64,000 nt of DNA. Source: Pomphorhynchus laevis (Eukaryota; Acanthocephala; Palaeacanthocephala; Echinorhynchida; Pomphorhynchidae). Shown here piece by piece: positions 36,756 to 48,626 of the stretch. The position numbers and the translations under genes were made by a program. Position 1 is the stretch's first letter, and each line of letters starts with the position of its first letter. The DNA lies in contig WNNJ02002942.1 in assembly GCA_012934845.2 (NCBI GenBank), positions 62,001-126,000 of the forward strand, written 5' to 3'. A model generated the notes under the pieces. It ran no database searches. It was not told where the DNA came from and saw only the letters and a list, made by a program, of their open reading frames with translations.

Positions 36756-36760
<5 letters not shown>
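34871..36760. other. Very AT-rich intergenic DNA
   Basis: Dominated by ATTAATAT/TTATATAT words and small inverted repeats. Apart from the coding-like piece at 35329-35541, nothing was recognised. Confidence 0.5.
35329..35541 (-). pseudogene. Coding-like fragment, unidentified
   Basis: Minus strand from ATG at 35539 reads MDPSLSGISTAVNLL, one TAG, then LLAKGHVRMVRANTDNRKIT, LIVVSSDQSVVPAERDITIS, VRYTDMTGGTFKVL and a stop. Composition and periodicity look like a real protein with a single nonsense codon. It matches no family I can name. It could be an exon of a host gene, a retrocopy, or a piece of a mobile element. Confidence 0.4.

Positions 36761-36836
<76 letters not shown>
36761..36836. 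repeat. (TA)38 microsatellite
   Basis: Pure TA dinucleotide tract of 76 bp, left border of a structured 400-bp insert. Confidence 0.95.
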
Positions 36837-36837
<1 letters not shown>

Positions 36838-36838
<1 letters not shown>

Positions 36839-37237
36839 CAAGAATTTTGCCAAAAACCGGAGTTCGATTACAAGCAGAGCAGACTTCGTTATCACTCCTA
36901 GACGATCTGATGGTAGCCGGCAGCACTCATCAGTAGGGTGAACTACCATCAGTCGTTTCGGCTGCCTTGTGATATATTGAAAAGGCATCTCCGAGAATTC
37001 GCTGACGTGGTAGCATGGGCATAGCCTCTTTAAGCAAACCACGTGCTTTCCGGATCATCCTAATTTAATCGGCAGGAAATTTTATTGCTGTCGTTGGTTG
37101 TTTTCTAACAGGATCCTTTGAGGATACATTTTTATAATTTAAGAGCTGAATGGTTCACACTGTTTCCGGGAGCTTACAAGCTACCGGAGAACAGGAGTAC
37201 TCGTTGAAAAGTTTGAATATAAAAAAGTTTGAAAAGT

Positions 37238-37240
<3 letters not shown>
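36838..37240 (-). repeat. Single inverted copy of the 360-bp structured repeat
   Basis: Reverse complement matches the tandem units at 55681-56407: the pieces around GGCAGCCGAAACGACTGATG, CTACTGATGAGTGCTGCC and the CTAGGAGTGATAA stretch are shared. GGCAGC and GCTGCC flank the boxes and pair. CTGATGGTAG and CTACCATCAG can pair across the first stem, giving a possible pseudoknot. It is bracketed by two equal TA microsatellites. Confidence 0.7.

Positions 37241-37241
<1 letters not shown>

Positions 37242-37317
<76 letters not shown>
37242..37317. repeat. (AT)38 microsatellite
   Basis: Pure AT tract of 76 bp, the same length as the one at 36761-36836, bordering the structured insert on the other side. 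Confidence 0.95.
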
Positions 37318-37320
<3 letters not shown>

Positions 37321-38121
37321 TTATAATTTTATAAATTTACAGAATCGTAGAAATTAGCTTTATTCCAAAAATTTCAATAGCTCTTGTTATTATATTCAAA
37401 ACATTTAAAACAATTTTGTTATAATATCTATCAGCAATTATGTTCAAAACTTTGTATCCAATAATAAATAATTTAGATGATTGCAATGTTCAATTTACTT
37501 TCCATGTGTGTTCCTCACATTGGGCTCGCCACTTTCTAAATGCAGAGTAGCATATTTCTGCCGGATTTTCCACTTTTTAAATGATAATCGCAACTTTAAA
37601 TGTTATAATTCTGAATTTAATAAACTTTATGTAATTTTCTTGAAGATGATAGCAGGAGCTATCGAAATATTGTAAGTTTTTGAACAAAACTAATTTCTTC
37701 ATTCCTATAATTTAAATTTTTTATCGTAATATATATATATATCAATTAAATTATTTAATTTAATTCTTGTCATGAAACGAATTTAAAAAATAATTTATTA
37801 CAAATTAATTGATCAGAAATTAAATTTTATTATTTTTTGAATATCAGGTGTACGAACAATACGAAAATTTGTTACGCTCGATTTGTATTGCATTTGCTGA
37901 TTATTTACAAATGTAACATTAGACGTGGTTGTTCAAAATTTGTGAAACCATGTAATAAACAATTAAAATTTCCAATTTTCGGTGAAACATTAAAAATAAC
38001 AACATAAATTGAATACAATTGTAGTTTAATTTAAGATTAAATCGGATTTATTGTTGGCCGTTAGTTTACTAATAAAACAAGCTTGTATAATTTGTCATAT
38101 TTTTTATCAATATTTCTTTAG
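37318..38121. other. AT-rich DNA upstream of the first visible SURF4 exon
   Basis: Probably intron or promoter-proximal sequence. I searched for a first coding exon (N-terminal about 15-20 residues of SURF4) ending in GT and found no convincing one. Confidence 0.4.
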
Positions 38122-41100
38122 ATAATGCGGAAAACTAAACACGTGTTACCGTATGCAGCCAGATTTTGTCTTGTAAGCACATTCGTGGAGGATGGACTTC
38201 GTATGTGTTTTCAGTGGGGTCAACAGCGTGACTACATGGCGTCACTGTGGAATATGCCGAAGTTCCTAGGCACATTGTTTGTGATTGTAAATATGGTATT
38301 TCAATTGGTTCCTTCTTGTATGGTTCTAGTAAAGAAGAATACATTACAAGCAAGCTTAATCTTATTGGTTATGGCCATATTTCAGGTATACATGTCATAT
38401 ACATTTATAAATTTATTTTGAAGTCAATGAAATGCGCTGAAATACGAAGCGTGTTGCTCTCTGATTTGGTACTAATATTTAAACTATTACTTTCTTTAAG
38501 AGTCGAGCCATTATTTTCCAATGATAATTTCATTAAAAAGTATCGGAGTTTTAAATTTGAAGTGAATTGTCTTCAAAATAATGAATTTTACTTAGTAACC
38601 GTCGTTATGTATGATATTACAGGTGGTTATCACGTGTATTGAGACTAAACGATATGCTGCAGAATCTAAGAATTTTATATACGCGCTGTTGCGAGGATTA
38701 TTGGCCTTAGACATTTTTAGTGAAACACATTGAATTATAAATTATACTGCTATGTCCTGGTACTTTAATTTAATTTTTATCACAGAAGGATACTTTTATA
38801 TTCACAAAAATTTATAAAGTAGTTGTATAATTTGATATTAAAATCTGATAAATCTGATATTAAATCTGAATTTGACCTCACTGCCATCTTTCAGTGATGA
38901 ATATAAAAAATACAATTTTACATTTTAAATATGATGAAAAAAGTATATAAAATTATGTCTTGATGAACTCTTGGACGTCTAGTTGAAATAATTAATATTG
39001 TTTGCTTGAGAAATCCTTTGTCGATTTTCCATAGTCTTTTAGCTTAGTGCCATCGAATATGTGGTTCACGTATGCACATGGCTTTTGGGAACAGAAATGT
39101 TTCCATTCATTGAATTTTGTTTTTATGGAGCATATAGTATCGTAGTAGCTACGAAACGAGGCTCTTATAACCATCTGACGTTTTGCGTAACATGGCTCAC
39201 GATATTTGCAGCTTTCGTTTTCCAACGAGAAAAATTACCAGTTTCTAATTTATTTTGCAGCTGACAAAATAAATTGGAAATAACAATAACTGAATAACAA
39301 AAAATATTTATTATTTGTTTACGCAATAGTAGCTTAAATAATATTTAAGAATTATTAAATAATAAGAATTATTTTATACTCGCAAAAAATGTATAAATTA
39401 ATATAATTTTATTAATATTAATATTAAAAAATATATTAATTGATTTTATTTTTGAAATAAATAAATACAGTCGAAATAAGTTACAAACAAGTGGATCAAT
39501 TAGACCTTTAATGACGGGCCGTTTTTGGCTAGACAATGGGATAAATAAATGGTTCAAAATAATCTCAAGTCCTCCAGTGTGAGCTTGTATCCGCTACATC
39601 GTAGAGACAGGTGAGGGCTGGGCAGTTCCGTTATGATCGTGCCCCGCGAATACATCGTAAAATCATAATGTATTAATGGTAATATTAATAATAAATGACA
39701 TTGATCCATTTTTAATTTTGAATTTTGCAGCAATTATTTTATATTGTCAATAATTTTGCAGCTATCGGTTTTCAACGATAAAAATTACCAGTTTCTAAAT
39801 TACTTTTTTAACATGATGATATAGTTTGATGCTATATTTTTATAAATAAATGCATTATGTATGCATTAAATGCATAACACATTTAATTGCATTAATACAT
39901 TTGATACATTTGTAATTATAATAATTATAATTGCATAATATATTTAAATAATATAATTCATTTATTAAATGCCTTTTGTCATTAATTGGCCCGTTTAAAG
40001 CTTTGTCGACTCTCTGAAGCTTCATTGTATCTTTAGTGACTAGTTGTAATCTATAATTCTAAATATTTTGTAACATTTACTAAAAATAAAATACCAAAAA
40101 TATATGTTACAAACATATTTTTTGTAACATTTACTCCTGAAGATGATAGCAGTAGGCTATTGAAAATTCGAGATTAAATAAATATTTTCTTCACTCTCTC
40201 CGCTAATAAATAATTCTAAATTGTAATTAGGTTTTTGAAATTGTATAATTTAACTTGACATTTTGATTCTTTAGATGCTTGCTTACAACATATTCTGGGA
40301 TATACGGATGGCTTTGAGGTAAATAGATGTCCTTGTTAATTATTTATATATATGAGTACCTTTCGAATTAAAAATTAAAATAAGCATCCAATTTTTAATG
40401 GCAATAAAGATTTAACAATTATTAAATAATAAATACCTGTTATTATAGTAATAAATAAACTTTAATTGTAATTATTATGAATAAAATTATTTAAATAATA
40501 AAGTTACAATAATGACAGAACTCAAAATTCTAAATAAAAGGAGGTTAATTAACGAAATCGGCAAGAGGATTGAGAATGAAGACACAGGTGGAACAGGCTA
40601 ATTTGAATGCTAATTTTATTGATAAAACAATATTTGGATGATTCTTGCAGATGCGCTTTGACATAATTATAAAAAGTCTTTTAAAATAAACTCGTTATAT
40701 AATAAGTAAAATTTGAAAATCGTCGTTTTGAAATATTTATCGTAATTTTAGAATACTGGCATTGGTGGGAGGACTTTTACTGTTGCTGGTTGAGGAAACC
40801 AAAGCCTCTTTATCTATATACACAGGCATACCAACCTCACCAAAAGGGGAACAAAGCACCAACGCCCTTCAATTGGTCGGACGAATTCTACTGATTTTCA
40901 TGTTTGCATCAATTTTGCATTTCCGAAATTCTCTTTATCTAATATGCATTGATATTTTCGGGACAGCAATGATGACGCTCGTAACGATCGGTTTTAAAAC
41001 GAAGCTTTGCTCTACCGTCCTATTTTTCTACTTGGGATTGATAAATGTTATAATGAACCCTTTTTGGACAGCCCGCATAGGATCTCCGTTTCATGATATT

Positions 41101-41208
41101 TTGCGATATGATTTCTTTCAGACTTTGTCGGTAATGGGCGGACTTCTATACGTCGTTATGCTTGGACCAGGAGGCGTGTCAATTGACGCACGAAAGAAAC
41201 AATGGTAG
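38122..41208 (+). CDS. SURF4: SURF4, ER cargo receptor for secretory proteins (three exons visible)
   Basis: Host gene. Exons join 38122-38385, 40275-40318 and 40752-41208, all with AG/GT borders, giving 254 residues after the first acceptor. The reading includes KTKHVLPYAARFCLVSTFVE, DGLRMCFQWGQQRDY, AYNIFWDIRMALR, GGLLLLLVEE, FKTKLC, YDFFQTLSVMGGLLYVV and LGPGGVSIDARKKQW, matching animal SURF4 end to end. SURF4 is a polytopic membrane protein of the endoplasmic reticulum and Golgi that captures soluble cargo for COPII export. Several hydrophobic segments and the C-terminal KKQW, a dilysine retrieval signal, fit this. Human SURF4 has 269 residues, so about 15-20 N-terminal residues lie on an unlocated upstream exon. 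ATG 38125 could act as a start but is probably internal. No frame damage; the gene looks functional although surrounded by repeats. Confidence 0.93.
39207..39806 (+). repeat. Duplicated 48-bp stretch inside the SURF4 long intron
   Basis: The stretch with GCAGCTTTCGTTTTCCAACG (39207-39256) recurs with few changes at 39759-39806 (GCAGCTATCGGTTTTCAACG), both followed by AAAAATTACCAGTTTCTAA. A local direct duplication. Confidence 0.7.
40275..40318 (+). CDS. SURF4: SURF4 44-nt internal exon
   Basis: TTTAG precedes and GTAAAT follows. It codes MLAYNIFWDIRMAL plus AG of an Arg codon completed in the next exon (AG|A). The residues match TIAYSILWDLKFLMR of human SURF4, which supports both splice sites. 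Confidence 0.93.
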
Positions 41209-41311
41209 ATGCCTTTTAAACCCGCTATAGTTGTTAAATAATACGTACGCGTCTTTTATATATCGATAAAAACCTTATGTCTCCTGTTTGTATTTTATAT
41301 TATTATATATT

Positions 41312-41317
41312 AATAAA
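41312..41317 (+). promoter_or_regulatory. SURF4: Candidate SURF4 poly(A) signal
   Basis: First AATAAA after the SURF4 stop, 104 nt downstream, within AT-rich DNA; chance occurrence is possible. Confidence 0.4.
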
Positions 41318-41389
41318 ATTATATATTATATATAATTTATATATAAATTATATATTATTATATTTATATTTATAAAATTGTAAAATATA

Positions 41390-42880
41390 TTAAGTATATT
41401 AATATAAGATATCAACATTAAATTAACGACATGTAAAATTATTATTAATTTATATCAAGAAATGAATTATTTCGCTTAAGCAATAATATCAAGTAGTCGT
41501 TAATTTACTAGATAATCAAAGCAACTAACTGAGTTTATGAATTTAATATAATTATAACATTGAAATAAAATAATATTGAAAAATAATAAATAAAAATAGA
41601 AACGGTAAATCAGTAAATCAAAATTTAATAATTAGATAATAAATAATGATAAATAATCGTTATTGGATTTAGTAAGATTTATATCGAGTTAAAATAAAAA
41701 TTGAAATTTAAAATAAAAGCAATGTGTATAAATTGACTCATAAATAAGAGACGTATCAGAATAAGGATTAGATATCATCAAGAGAAACTGCTATGGTATC
41801 AGATTTCAACAATAAAAACTTGACCCAACTCATAAGCGGGGCTAATTTATGAAAAATAATGGATATATAAAGATATGAAAATTAAATAACCGTCAATAAA
41901 AATTAAAATTAATTTATATCAAGAGATGACTTAAATTTACAATAAACATCCTTACATAAACATTTATTCATACTATATACTATTAAATGTAGTAAATAAA
42001 ATAAAGCAATTTCAAGAATTGTCAAAGTCTGTAATGATAATGGCTTTATTTAAAATCATGTAAATAATTTAATTGATACATATTTTAAACTAGGGTACTT
42101 TAGAAATAAAAGCACAAAGAAATAGTTAAATATATAAATCAACAAAATATTATTAAAAATAAATTTAAATTCTTATTCTCGATGCACACAAACAAAAGTG
42201 TGTGGGCGTAAATTTTCACAATTTTCATTGATTTGTATAGAACTAAAATAATATATCTAACTTTGGGTGCTCGAGCAATGCATCAGGTTACTTTGCACTA
42301 TAATCTGGTATCGAGTTCATCGTACTAGTCACCCGAAACGATATCTCGAGCATCTTTTATGCATTTTAGATATGTTAATGTATTAAGAACTGCTCGTCTT
42401 TTTTAACCGATACTTTAAACGTCTGATATTTATGACTATCTACTTATATTTTTAAAATTACATTTTAAAATTTCCGATATTTATTTTTGATTAATATCAG
42501 ATCAGTATACTGAGACTACGTGCTTTATACTATCAAATATAACAAAAATCAAATTTAAATTATAAGGCATTAAATAATAAACAATCATTAATTAATAATT
42601 ATTTATTTATAATAAATTTTATTTAATTTATATCTTATAGCTAACAATTAAAAATTGAAATTTAAAAAACAATTAATATTTAAAAATTGACTAAAAAATA
42701 ACAGATAATGTATTAGAGTAAGCATTAGAGGTCATCATTTTCTGTTCCTATTACTAGACCCAGACCAGCAGCGTGGTTGGATATATGATAATGATGTGAT
42801 AATGAAAATGGCATATTTCCTCTGATAAAAATCTTATTGTAATACAAAGTATATTATTTCATAATCATTCATAAAAAGTA
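41390..42880 (+). repeat. AT-rich Penelope-like repeat R, copy 1
   Basis: Composite repeat. 41414-41805 is almost identical to 44171-44561. 41865-42115 resembles the coding-like part of the copy at 54167-54424. 42260-42360 has the CTCGAGCAATGCATCAGG box, and 42480-42780 matches 54850-55170. No intact frame. Confidence 0.6.
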
Positions 42881-43179
42881 TTCGCTTAAGGTTTTAGCGA
42901 AAAAGTTGTTGATTTTTATAAATCAACAAAATATTAAAAATAAATTTGAACTCTTCAGCGAAATTTTTTATGGTTAATTAATAATATATTTTGTACTAGA
43001 ATAATATACTAGATAATCAGATAAAATAGGCAAATAGCATGTATTTTGAACCTCTGCTATGTGTGATCTAGTAATAGTATGTATATAAATATACATTCAA
43101 AATAGTCTTGGTGATATAAAGAATATATAGATTTGTGAGATAATATAATATATTATTCAATAGGTGATAAATTAAACAT

Positions 43180-43730
43180 ATATTAAGATATGAACATTAA
43201 ACTAACGTAAATTAAAATTATAATTAATTTATATCAAAAATATGACTTAAATTTACAAGAAATAGTTAAGCATGGACATTCATTCATACCATATAATATA
43301 AAATATAATACATTTAATAATTACAATTAAAGAATTGCAACAATTTGTAACGATATTAGCTTTCTTCAAAATCATTTAAATAATCTTATAGATGCATATT
43401 TTAAACAAGATTACTATAAAAATACCATCAAACAGAAAATTGTAAAATATATTAATCAACACAATAATATTAAAAATAAATTTAAAATCATTAGCGGATA
43501 TTATTCCGACTATGTACTCGTATCTTGAAGTAAATATTCCCAAATATTTGTTTATATATTAAAGTTAAGATATTAAAATTTATGAGAAACCTCTCTTTTA
43601 TAAAAATAACGAGTTAGCTTTAACTTTTGGGGCTCGAGCATTGTATTATGTTACTAGTAACCATGATCTCGTATCGAGTTCATCCTACTAGTCATCCGAA
43701 AATATATATCGGGCATCTTAAAATCACATT
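43180..43730 (+). repeat. Repeat R, copy 2
   Basis: 43190-43440 matches 54160-54420 (CCATATAATATAAAATATAA, AGAATTGCAACAATTTGTAA). 43625-43720 carries a diverged copy of the CTCGAGCA...GTATCGAGTTCATC box. Confidence 0.6.
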
Positions 43731-44154
43731 TTAGATATTTTATTTTTATGAAATAAAGTCGATTTTTGTACATATATTTTTAAAAATCAGATATTTCCGA
43801 CAATCTACTCGTATCTTGAAAATTACATTAAAATTTACGAAATATATTTTTGAGTGAAATTTCATGCATTGCAACTTAAATATATTAAACTGAATAACGA
43901 TTTTTTAAGTATTTCAAGTATATTTCATGATTTGGTTATTTTTAAGTCAATTTGATAATCTAATTTAGTCAAATTTAAAATTATTGAAAACAATTTTTAA
44001 ACAATATTTAATCTATTAAAATTAGTATGTAATTCAAAGCATCTTGGTAATCACAAACACAGAAGGTGTTTGTTAACAATTTTTATTCAAAAGGTGAACA
44101 AATTTATTTATGTAGCCTTATTTTTTTAAAAGATAAAATTGATGATAAAGAAGG

Positions 44155-44620
44155 GATAGTTAAATATATTAACATTAAATTAACGACCTGTAAAATTATT
44201 ATTAATTTATATCAAGAAATGAATTATTTCGCTTAAGCAATAATATCAAGTAGTCGTTAATTTACTAGATAATCAAAGCAACTAACTGAGTTTATGAATT
44301 TAATATAATTATAACATTGAAATAAAATAATATTGAAAAATAATAAATAAAAATAGAAACGGTAAATCAGTAAATCAAAATTTAATAATTAGATAATAAA
44401 TAATGATAAATAATCGTTGTTGGATTTAGTAAGATTTATATCGAGTAAAAATAAAAATTGAAATTTAAAATAAAAGCAATGTGTATGAATTGACTCATAA
44501 ATAAGAGACGTATCAGAATAAGGATTAGATATCATCAAGAGAAACTGCTATGCTATCGGATTTCGGACATTATAACTTGATCCAACACATCAGCGGGCTA
44601 AGCACCTACAACAAATGGCG
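44155..44620 (+). repeat. Repeat R, copy 3 (partial)
   Basis: Nearly identical to 41400-41830; for about 390 bp only a few substitutions and single-base differences were noted by eye. It ends at a TTTCGG/CAGCGGGC stretch of the repeat's structured end. Confidence 0.75.
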
Positions 44621-44932
44621 TATTTCCTGTGACTAAATTAGATTATCTAGCGTCCTTTTCGAAGACAAAGTATATTATTATCATCAGCCTATAATTTTGA
44701 ATGTAATTTTAATATTATTGTGTTGATTAATATATTTTCTTATTTCTGATTAATGATATTTTTTAAAATATATCTATTTAGCAAATTAAGTATCCATTAA
44801 TTATTAATTGTATCAAATTCCATTTAAAAATTTTAATAAAATAATTTAATAAATGAATAGGTTGCTTGCAGTGAAATGAAACTACTAATTTTATAGAAGA
44901 CCTTATTTGGCGTTTATTTATTCCACAAAAGA

Positions 44933-44962
44933 ATTTTTAGAAGACACGAAAAGGATAAATTT
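44933..44962 (+). repeat. Left copy of a perfect 30-bp direct repeat
   Basis: Identical to 53053-53082 over 30 bases; the bases just outside differ on both sides. The pair brackets the LINE Y plus ubiquilin composite and looks like a target-site duplication. Confidence 0.85.
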
Positions 44963-46990
44963 TCAAATGTAAGTATTTACGATTTTAGTACTTTATCCAA
45001 ATTTAGATTTAGCGGATATTGAGGAAGCTTTAGAAAAATGAATTAATTTTGTCAATTGGGTTTGGGCTAAAATAGACTTGAATAACGCTTTCAATACGCT
45101 GAACCGGAATTTCTTCGTCAACGCGATCAGTAGGAATTTTCCATAAATTAGTCGATGGACATCATGGTGCTACGGCACTACCTCAAGCCTTCGGTATGGT
45201 AGCCTGAAACCTCTTCAGTCTCGAAAAGGGGTACAACAAAGATATTCTCTTGGTACTGTTCTGTTTTGCCTGGCGATTGATCCGATTGTCGTCCAGATAT
45301 CAGAGATTGAAGGTATCAGCTTAAATAGGTGGTACCTCAACGACGGAATAATCGTCGGTACTCCTCTGGCGGTGGGCGAGGCTCTGGCTCGTCTTGCTGC
45401 TAATTTTCATGCTATTGGACTGTCTATTAACTGAAAAAAACGAAGTAATTGGTAGGGCTGACAAGGTCAATTTGATAAAGCACAGATGTCCATGAATCTC
45501 ATTAGTTAACACTACAAAAAACTTTACAATTCTTAGAAGTCCTATCGGGTCTAAGGAGCATTAAAAAAGATTTATTTAACGTAGCAAATGCGTGCCAGCG
45601 CACGCTTACATGACCACAACAAAACAAAAATGTAAATCATGTGTCGAGAAGGTGTGAACGGAGGAGGTGTTTGAATGTGATAAAGGAAGGAGTGCTGCGG
45701 ACGTCGAGAGGGAGTTGATTCCAGGCGAGTGAGGCGGCGACGAGGATTCTCGAGCATTGCTCGGGATTCCTTGTCGATGTTGTACTACCATCCCTGCATC
45801 AAACTCTGGACCCTTTAAAAAAATCTCCCTGACCCACAGGTTGCATTCATCCTGCTTCGTAGCTGCGCATCCGCTCCACGGGTAAACCATTTAAAGCGCA
45901 CTATAGACTCCGCCTTCGCCGAAGAGTTTTTCTGTTTGTTCGACCGATTGATATTGAAGTGTTTTAGCAATATCACTTCTATTCAACCCGATAAATGGGC
46001 TTGGATGCAAGCTTGCTTACCGCTGAAGATGGGAGGACTGGGCCTTCGAAGCTGCTTCCAACACTCTCAGGCAGCCTTCCTGTCCAGTGTAGACACTGTC
46101 GCTAGCCAATTAAACATTGACCATAATCCTTTCCCTGTGTACAAATTCGTTAAACTATTATTCCGCAACATGTAGGAAATCCGCAAACAAATCAACGAGG
46201 ATTATCTTGTCACATTGACGAAGTGTCGCGCCGCAGGCTATTGGAGAATGCCGATCGCTTCAATACTGCCCGATTATTGGCAGTTTCATGCCCACACGCA
46301 TGTGCTTGGTTACAGGCCGTCCCTAGCAAAGCCACAAATATGAAATTGGCACCAAATGAATTTGTTGTGCTTCTATGTCTATGGCTATGGATGTCTCTCT
46401 GCAACAGTGATTATCGATGCAGACGCTGCTTTAGGACGGCAGACAAATTCGGCTTCCACGCCCTAACATGCTAGTTTGGAGGCCACCCTAGCATTCGACA
46501 TGATAGCTTGAGGGATACAGTCTTTCAAGCAGCGATTTCTGCTGGATTGAGGGTGGCAAAGGAGGTACCCAACCTAGTTCGTGGTTTGCGATAGAGACCG
46601 GCGGACATTCTATTTTATAAGGACCCTCCTTTATCAGTTGATTTTGCTGTAACTAATCCCCAACAAAATGCTTATATTTCCATGGCTTCTAAGATTCCTG
46701 GCTATGCCGCAAGCAGGTATGCCACCTGTGTCAAGGAAAGGAAATATAAACGCAAATTATAGGAGAATGGATACAGTTTTGCGGCAGCAGTTGTTGAAAC
46801 TTACGGAGAATGAAACCCCCAAGAGGAAAAGCTAATTCGTTTCATTGCTAGTTCTATGTCATGTAGAAAGGTACCCCGTATTGCAGCACAGTGGGTCAGT
46901 TATTTCAGCGCATGTCCGTCGCACTGATGAGAGGAAATGCAAAAGCGATCCTCAAAAGTCTTGACGAGATGGGCCAACCCTTACTAGAGA
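44963..46990 (+). mobile_element. LINE Y (restriction-like endonuclease type), 5'-truncated
   Basis: Plus-strand LINE. Reverse transcriptase motif A (AKIDLNNAFNTLNRN near 45070), motif B region (RKGVQQRYSLGTVLFCLAID near 45220) and motif C (WYLNDGIIVGT near 45330, family consensus YLDDG). Thumb: FILLRSCASAPRVNHL and PLKMGGLGLRSC near 45850-46060. A zinc cluster follows at about 46390-46475 (YRCRRCFRTADKFGFHALTC) and SIRHDSLRD. The nuclease reads PADILFYKDPPLSVDFAV, then ERKYKRKL, NGYSFAAAVVETYG. Several stops and frame changes are present. A K-family 3' tail has inserted at 45560-45740. The 5' part before motif A is absent; the 3' end passes into the ubiquilin copy. Confidence 0.8.
45555..45745 (-). 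mobile_element. LINE K-like 3' tail inserted in LINE Y
   Basis: Minus-strand 3' terminus with the K-family 3' UTR words (TGCGTGCCAGCGCACGC, CATGTGTCGAGAAGG) and a very short C-terminal coding remnant. It closely resembles the tail at 17960-18150. It interrupts the reverse transcriptase thumb of LINE Y. Confidence 0.7.
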
Positions 46991-48626
46991 AAAGTCTTGG
47001 ATATTGTGAACGACCCATCTCCGCGACTCTTTTCTATGAGCAACCTTGCACTGCCCGAAGCCCAGTCAGTTAAGGTAGTTCATGACTCCAATATTCGGAC
47101 AGCTTCCGTCGTCAAAGTCGACCATTCTGAGTTTGCCATGCCTGTCCTTCAACTCATGTCTCCACGACGACCTTCGGCATATCACTCCACATCTAATCAA
47201 CCAAATAATGCTTCTTTGCCGCTTTAGCAATCACCAACAATTAAGGAGGGGTTGAAATCGCATCAACCGAATATTGATCAACATACTGATTGAACTGCAA
47301 CATTATCCAGATTACCACTTGCATCATTTTCGAGCCTTCTATTTGGAAATTAAAATTTTAATGAAATACAACAAAATATTTTTGCCACTATTCAGACTAA
47401 TCCACATGCAATTCAAAACCTTCTAAGTAATCATATGGCTCAAGAACTTATGAGTAATCCTGCATTGCTTAGTTCAATTAAGCTTAACAATCAACAAATG
47501 TAAAGAGTGATGGAGCAGAACCATGAGTTTTCACAATTCTTTAGCAATCCGAATTTATGCGTCAAACAATGCAAATGATTCGTAATCCTACAACTATACA
47601 GAAAATTGAGAAATTATGATAGAGCTCTGATTAACCTTGAGAGTTTACCGAGCGGATTCAATGTTCTTCAGAGAATTTATCGCGATTTTCAAGAACCAAT
47701 GCTTAATGAGGCACATGAGCAGTTTGGCTATAATCCTCTGAATACTAATTCTAGCTCATCTATTACAGCTATTCTAGTCAAGTATGAACTGAGAATACAA
47801 ACCCCCTGCTTAACCCGGAGGTATTCCAGAATTCTACATTTCCAAATAATCGATCTGTATCCATTTTTAATATTTTGCCATTTAATTTAGTCGATTCGTC
47901 TAGATCTTATGTATCTATTACAAACAGTTTAGAGTCGCCTTTGCAATCTACAACAAGCGAAAACTAATCGGTATTCTACCATGAACCCTCAACAATTATT
48001 AGTAATCGCTGCAGAAAATCCTCGCATGTTAATCGACATGTTGCGGGCATCCAGTTTTAACCCAAACATGGATAATTTTATCCGCGATCCTGGTATTCTA
48101 CTTAATCTGCTGCGTATATATGAATTTATACAGGACAAAGACAAAGAGAACATATACATCGTGTAATTCATGAGTTTATAAGTCAGGGGATAATACCTGA
48201 AATGCGTGTCTATACACAATTCCTCGAGCATTGAAGACGACTGTACAAATTCTACAGAACCTAATTCATCTTAGGGACACATCCCCACAAGTATATTCAC
48301 AGATGATATTTTCAAATATAAGCGGTCTAGTCGATAATTAAATGAATAGTCAACCTACTTCAACTAATGTTGATTTTTTTTCAATCACCAAACATTAGAC
48401 AAACAGCTTATGCAACAACATCATGCCAAAATTTACAAAATTCAAATCAAGATTATACTGATTCGTGGTTTCTACCATTCTATCGTCTTCATCCCCAGCA
48501 ACATCAGCGGACAAATCAACAACCAAACCAAACTCAAGAACAACTTTATAAATAATACAAATTTATTTAATGTGGCAAATGCGTACAAGCTGTACGCTTA
48601 CAAGTCCACAAACAAAAATGAAAAAG

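Noticed and set aside
36657-37042. Long open frames running through the TA repeat (poly Ile-Tyr peptides)
   Set aside because: They are produced by the dinucleotide repeat itself in every frame and have no protein-like flanks.
37635-37672. SURF4 first exon candidate (GAAGATGATAGCAGGAGC)
   Set aside because: No reading of it matches the SURF4 N-terminus, and a similar word at 40137 shows it belongs to a dispersed repeat.
39061-39264. Possible extra SURF4 exon in the long intron
   Set aside because: Splicing 38385 directly to 40275 gives an uninterrupted match to SURF4, and this frame has no resemblance to the protein.
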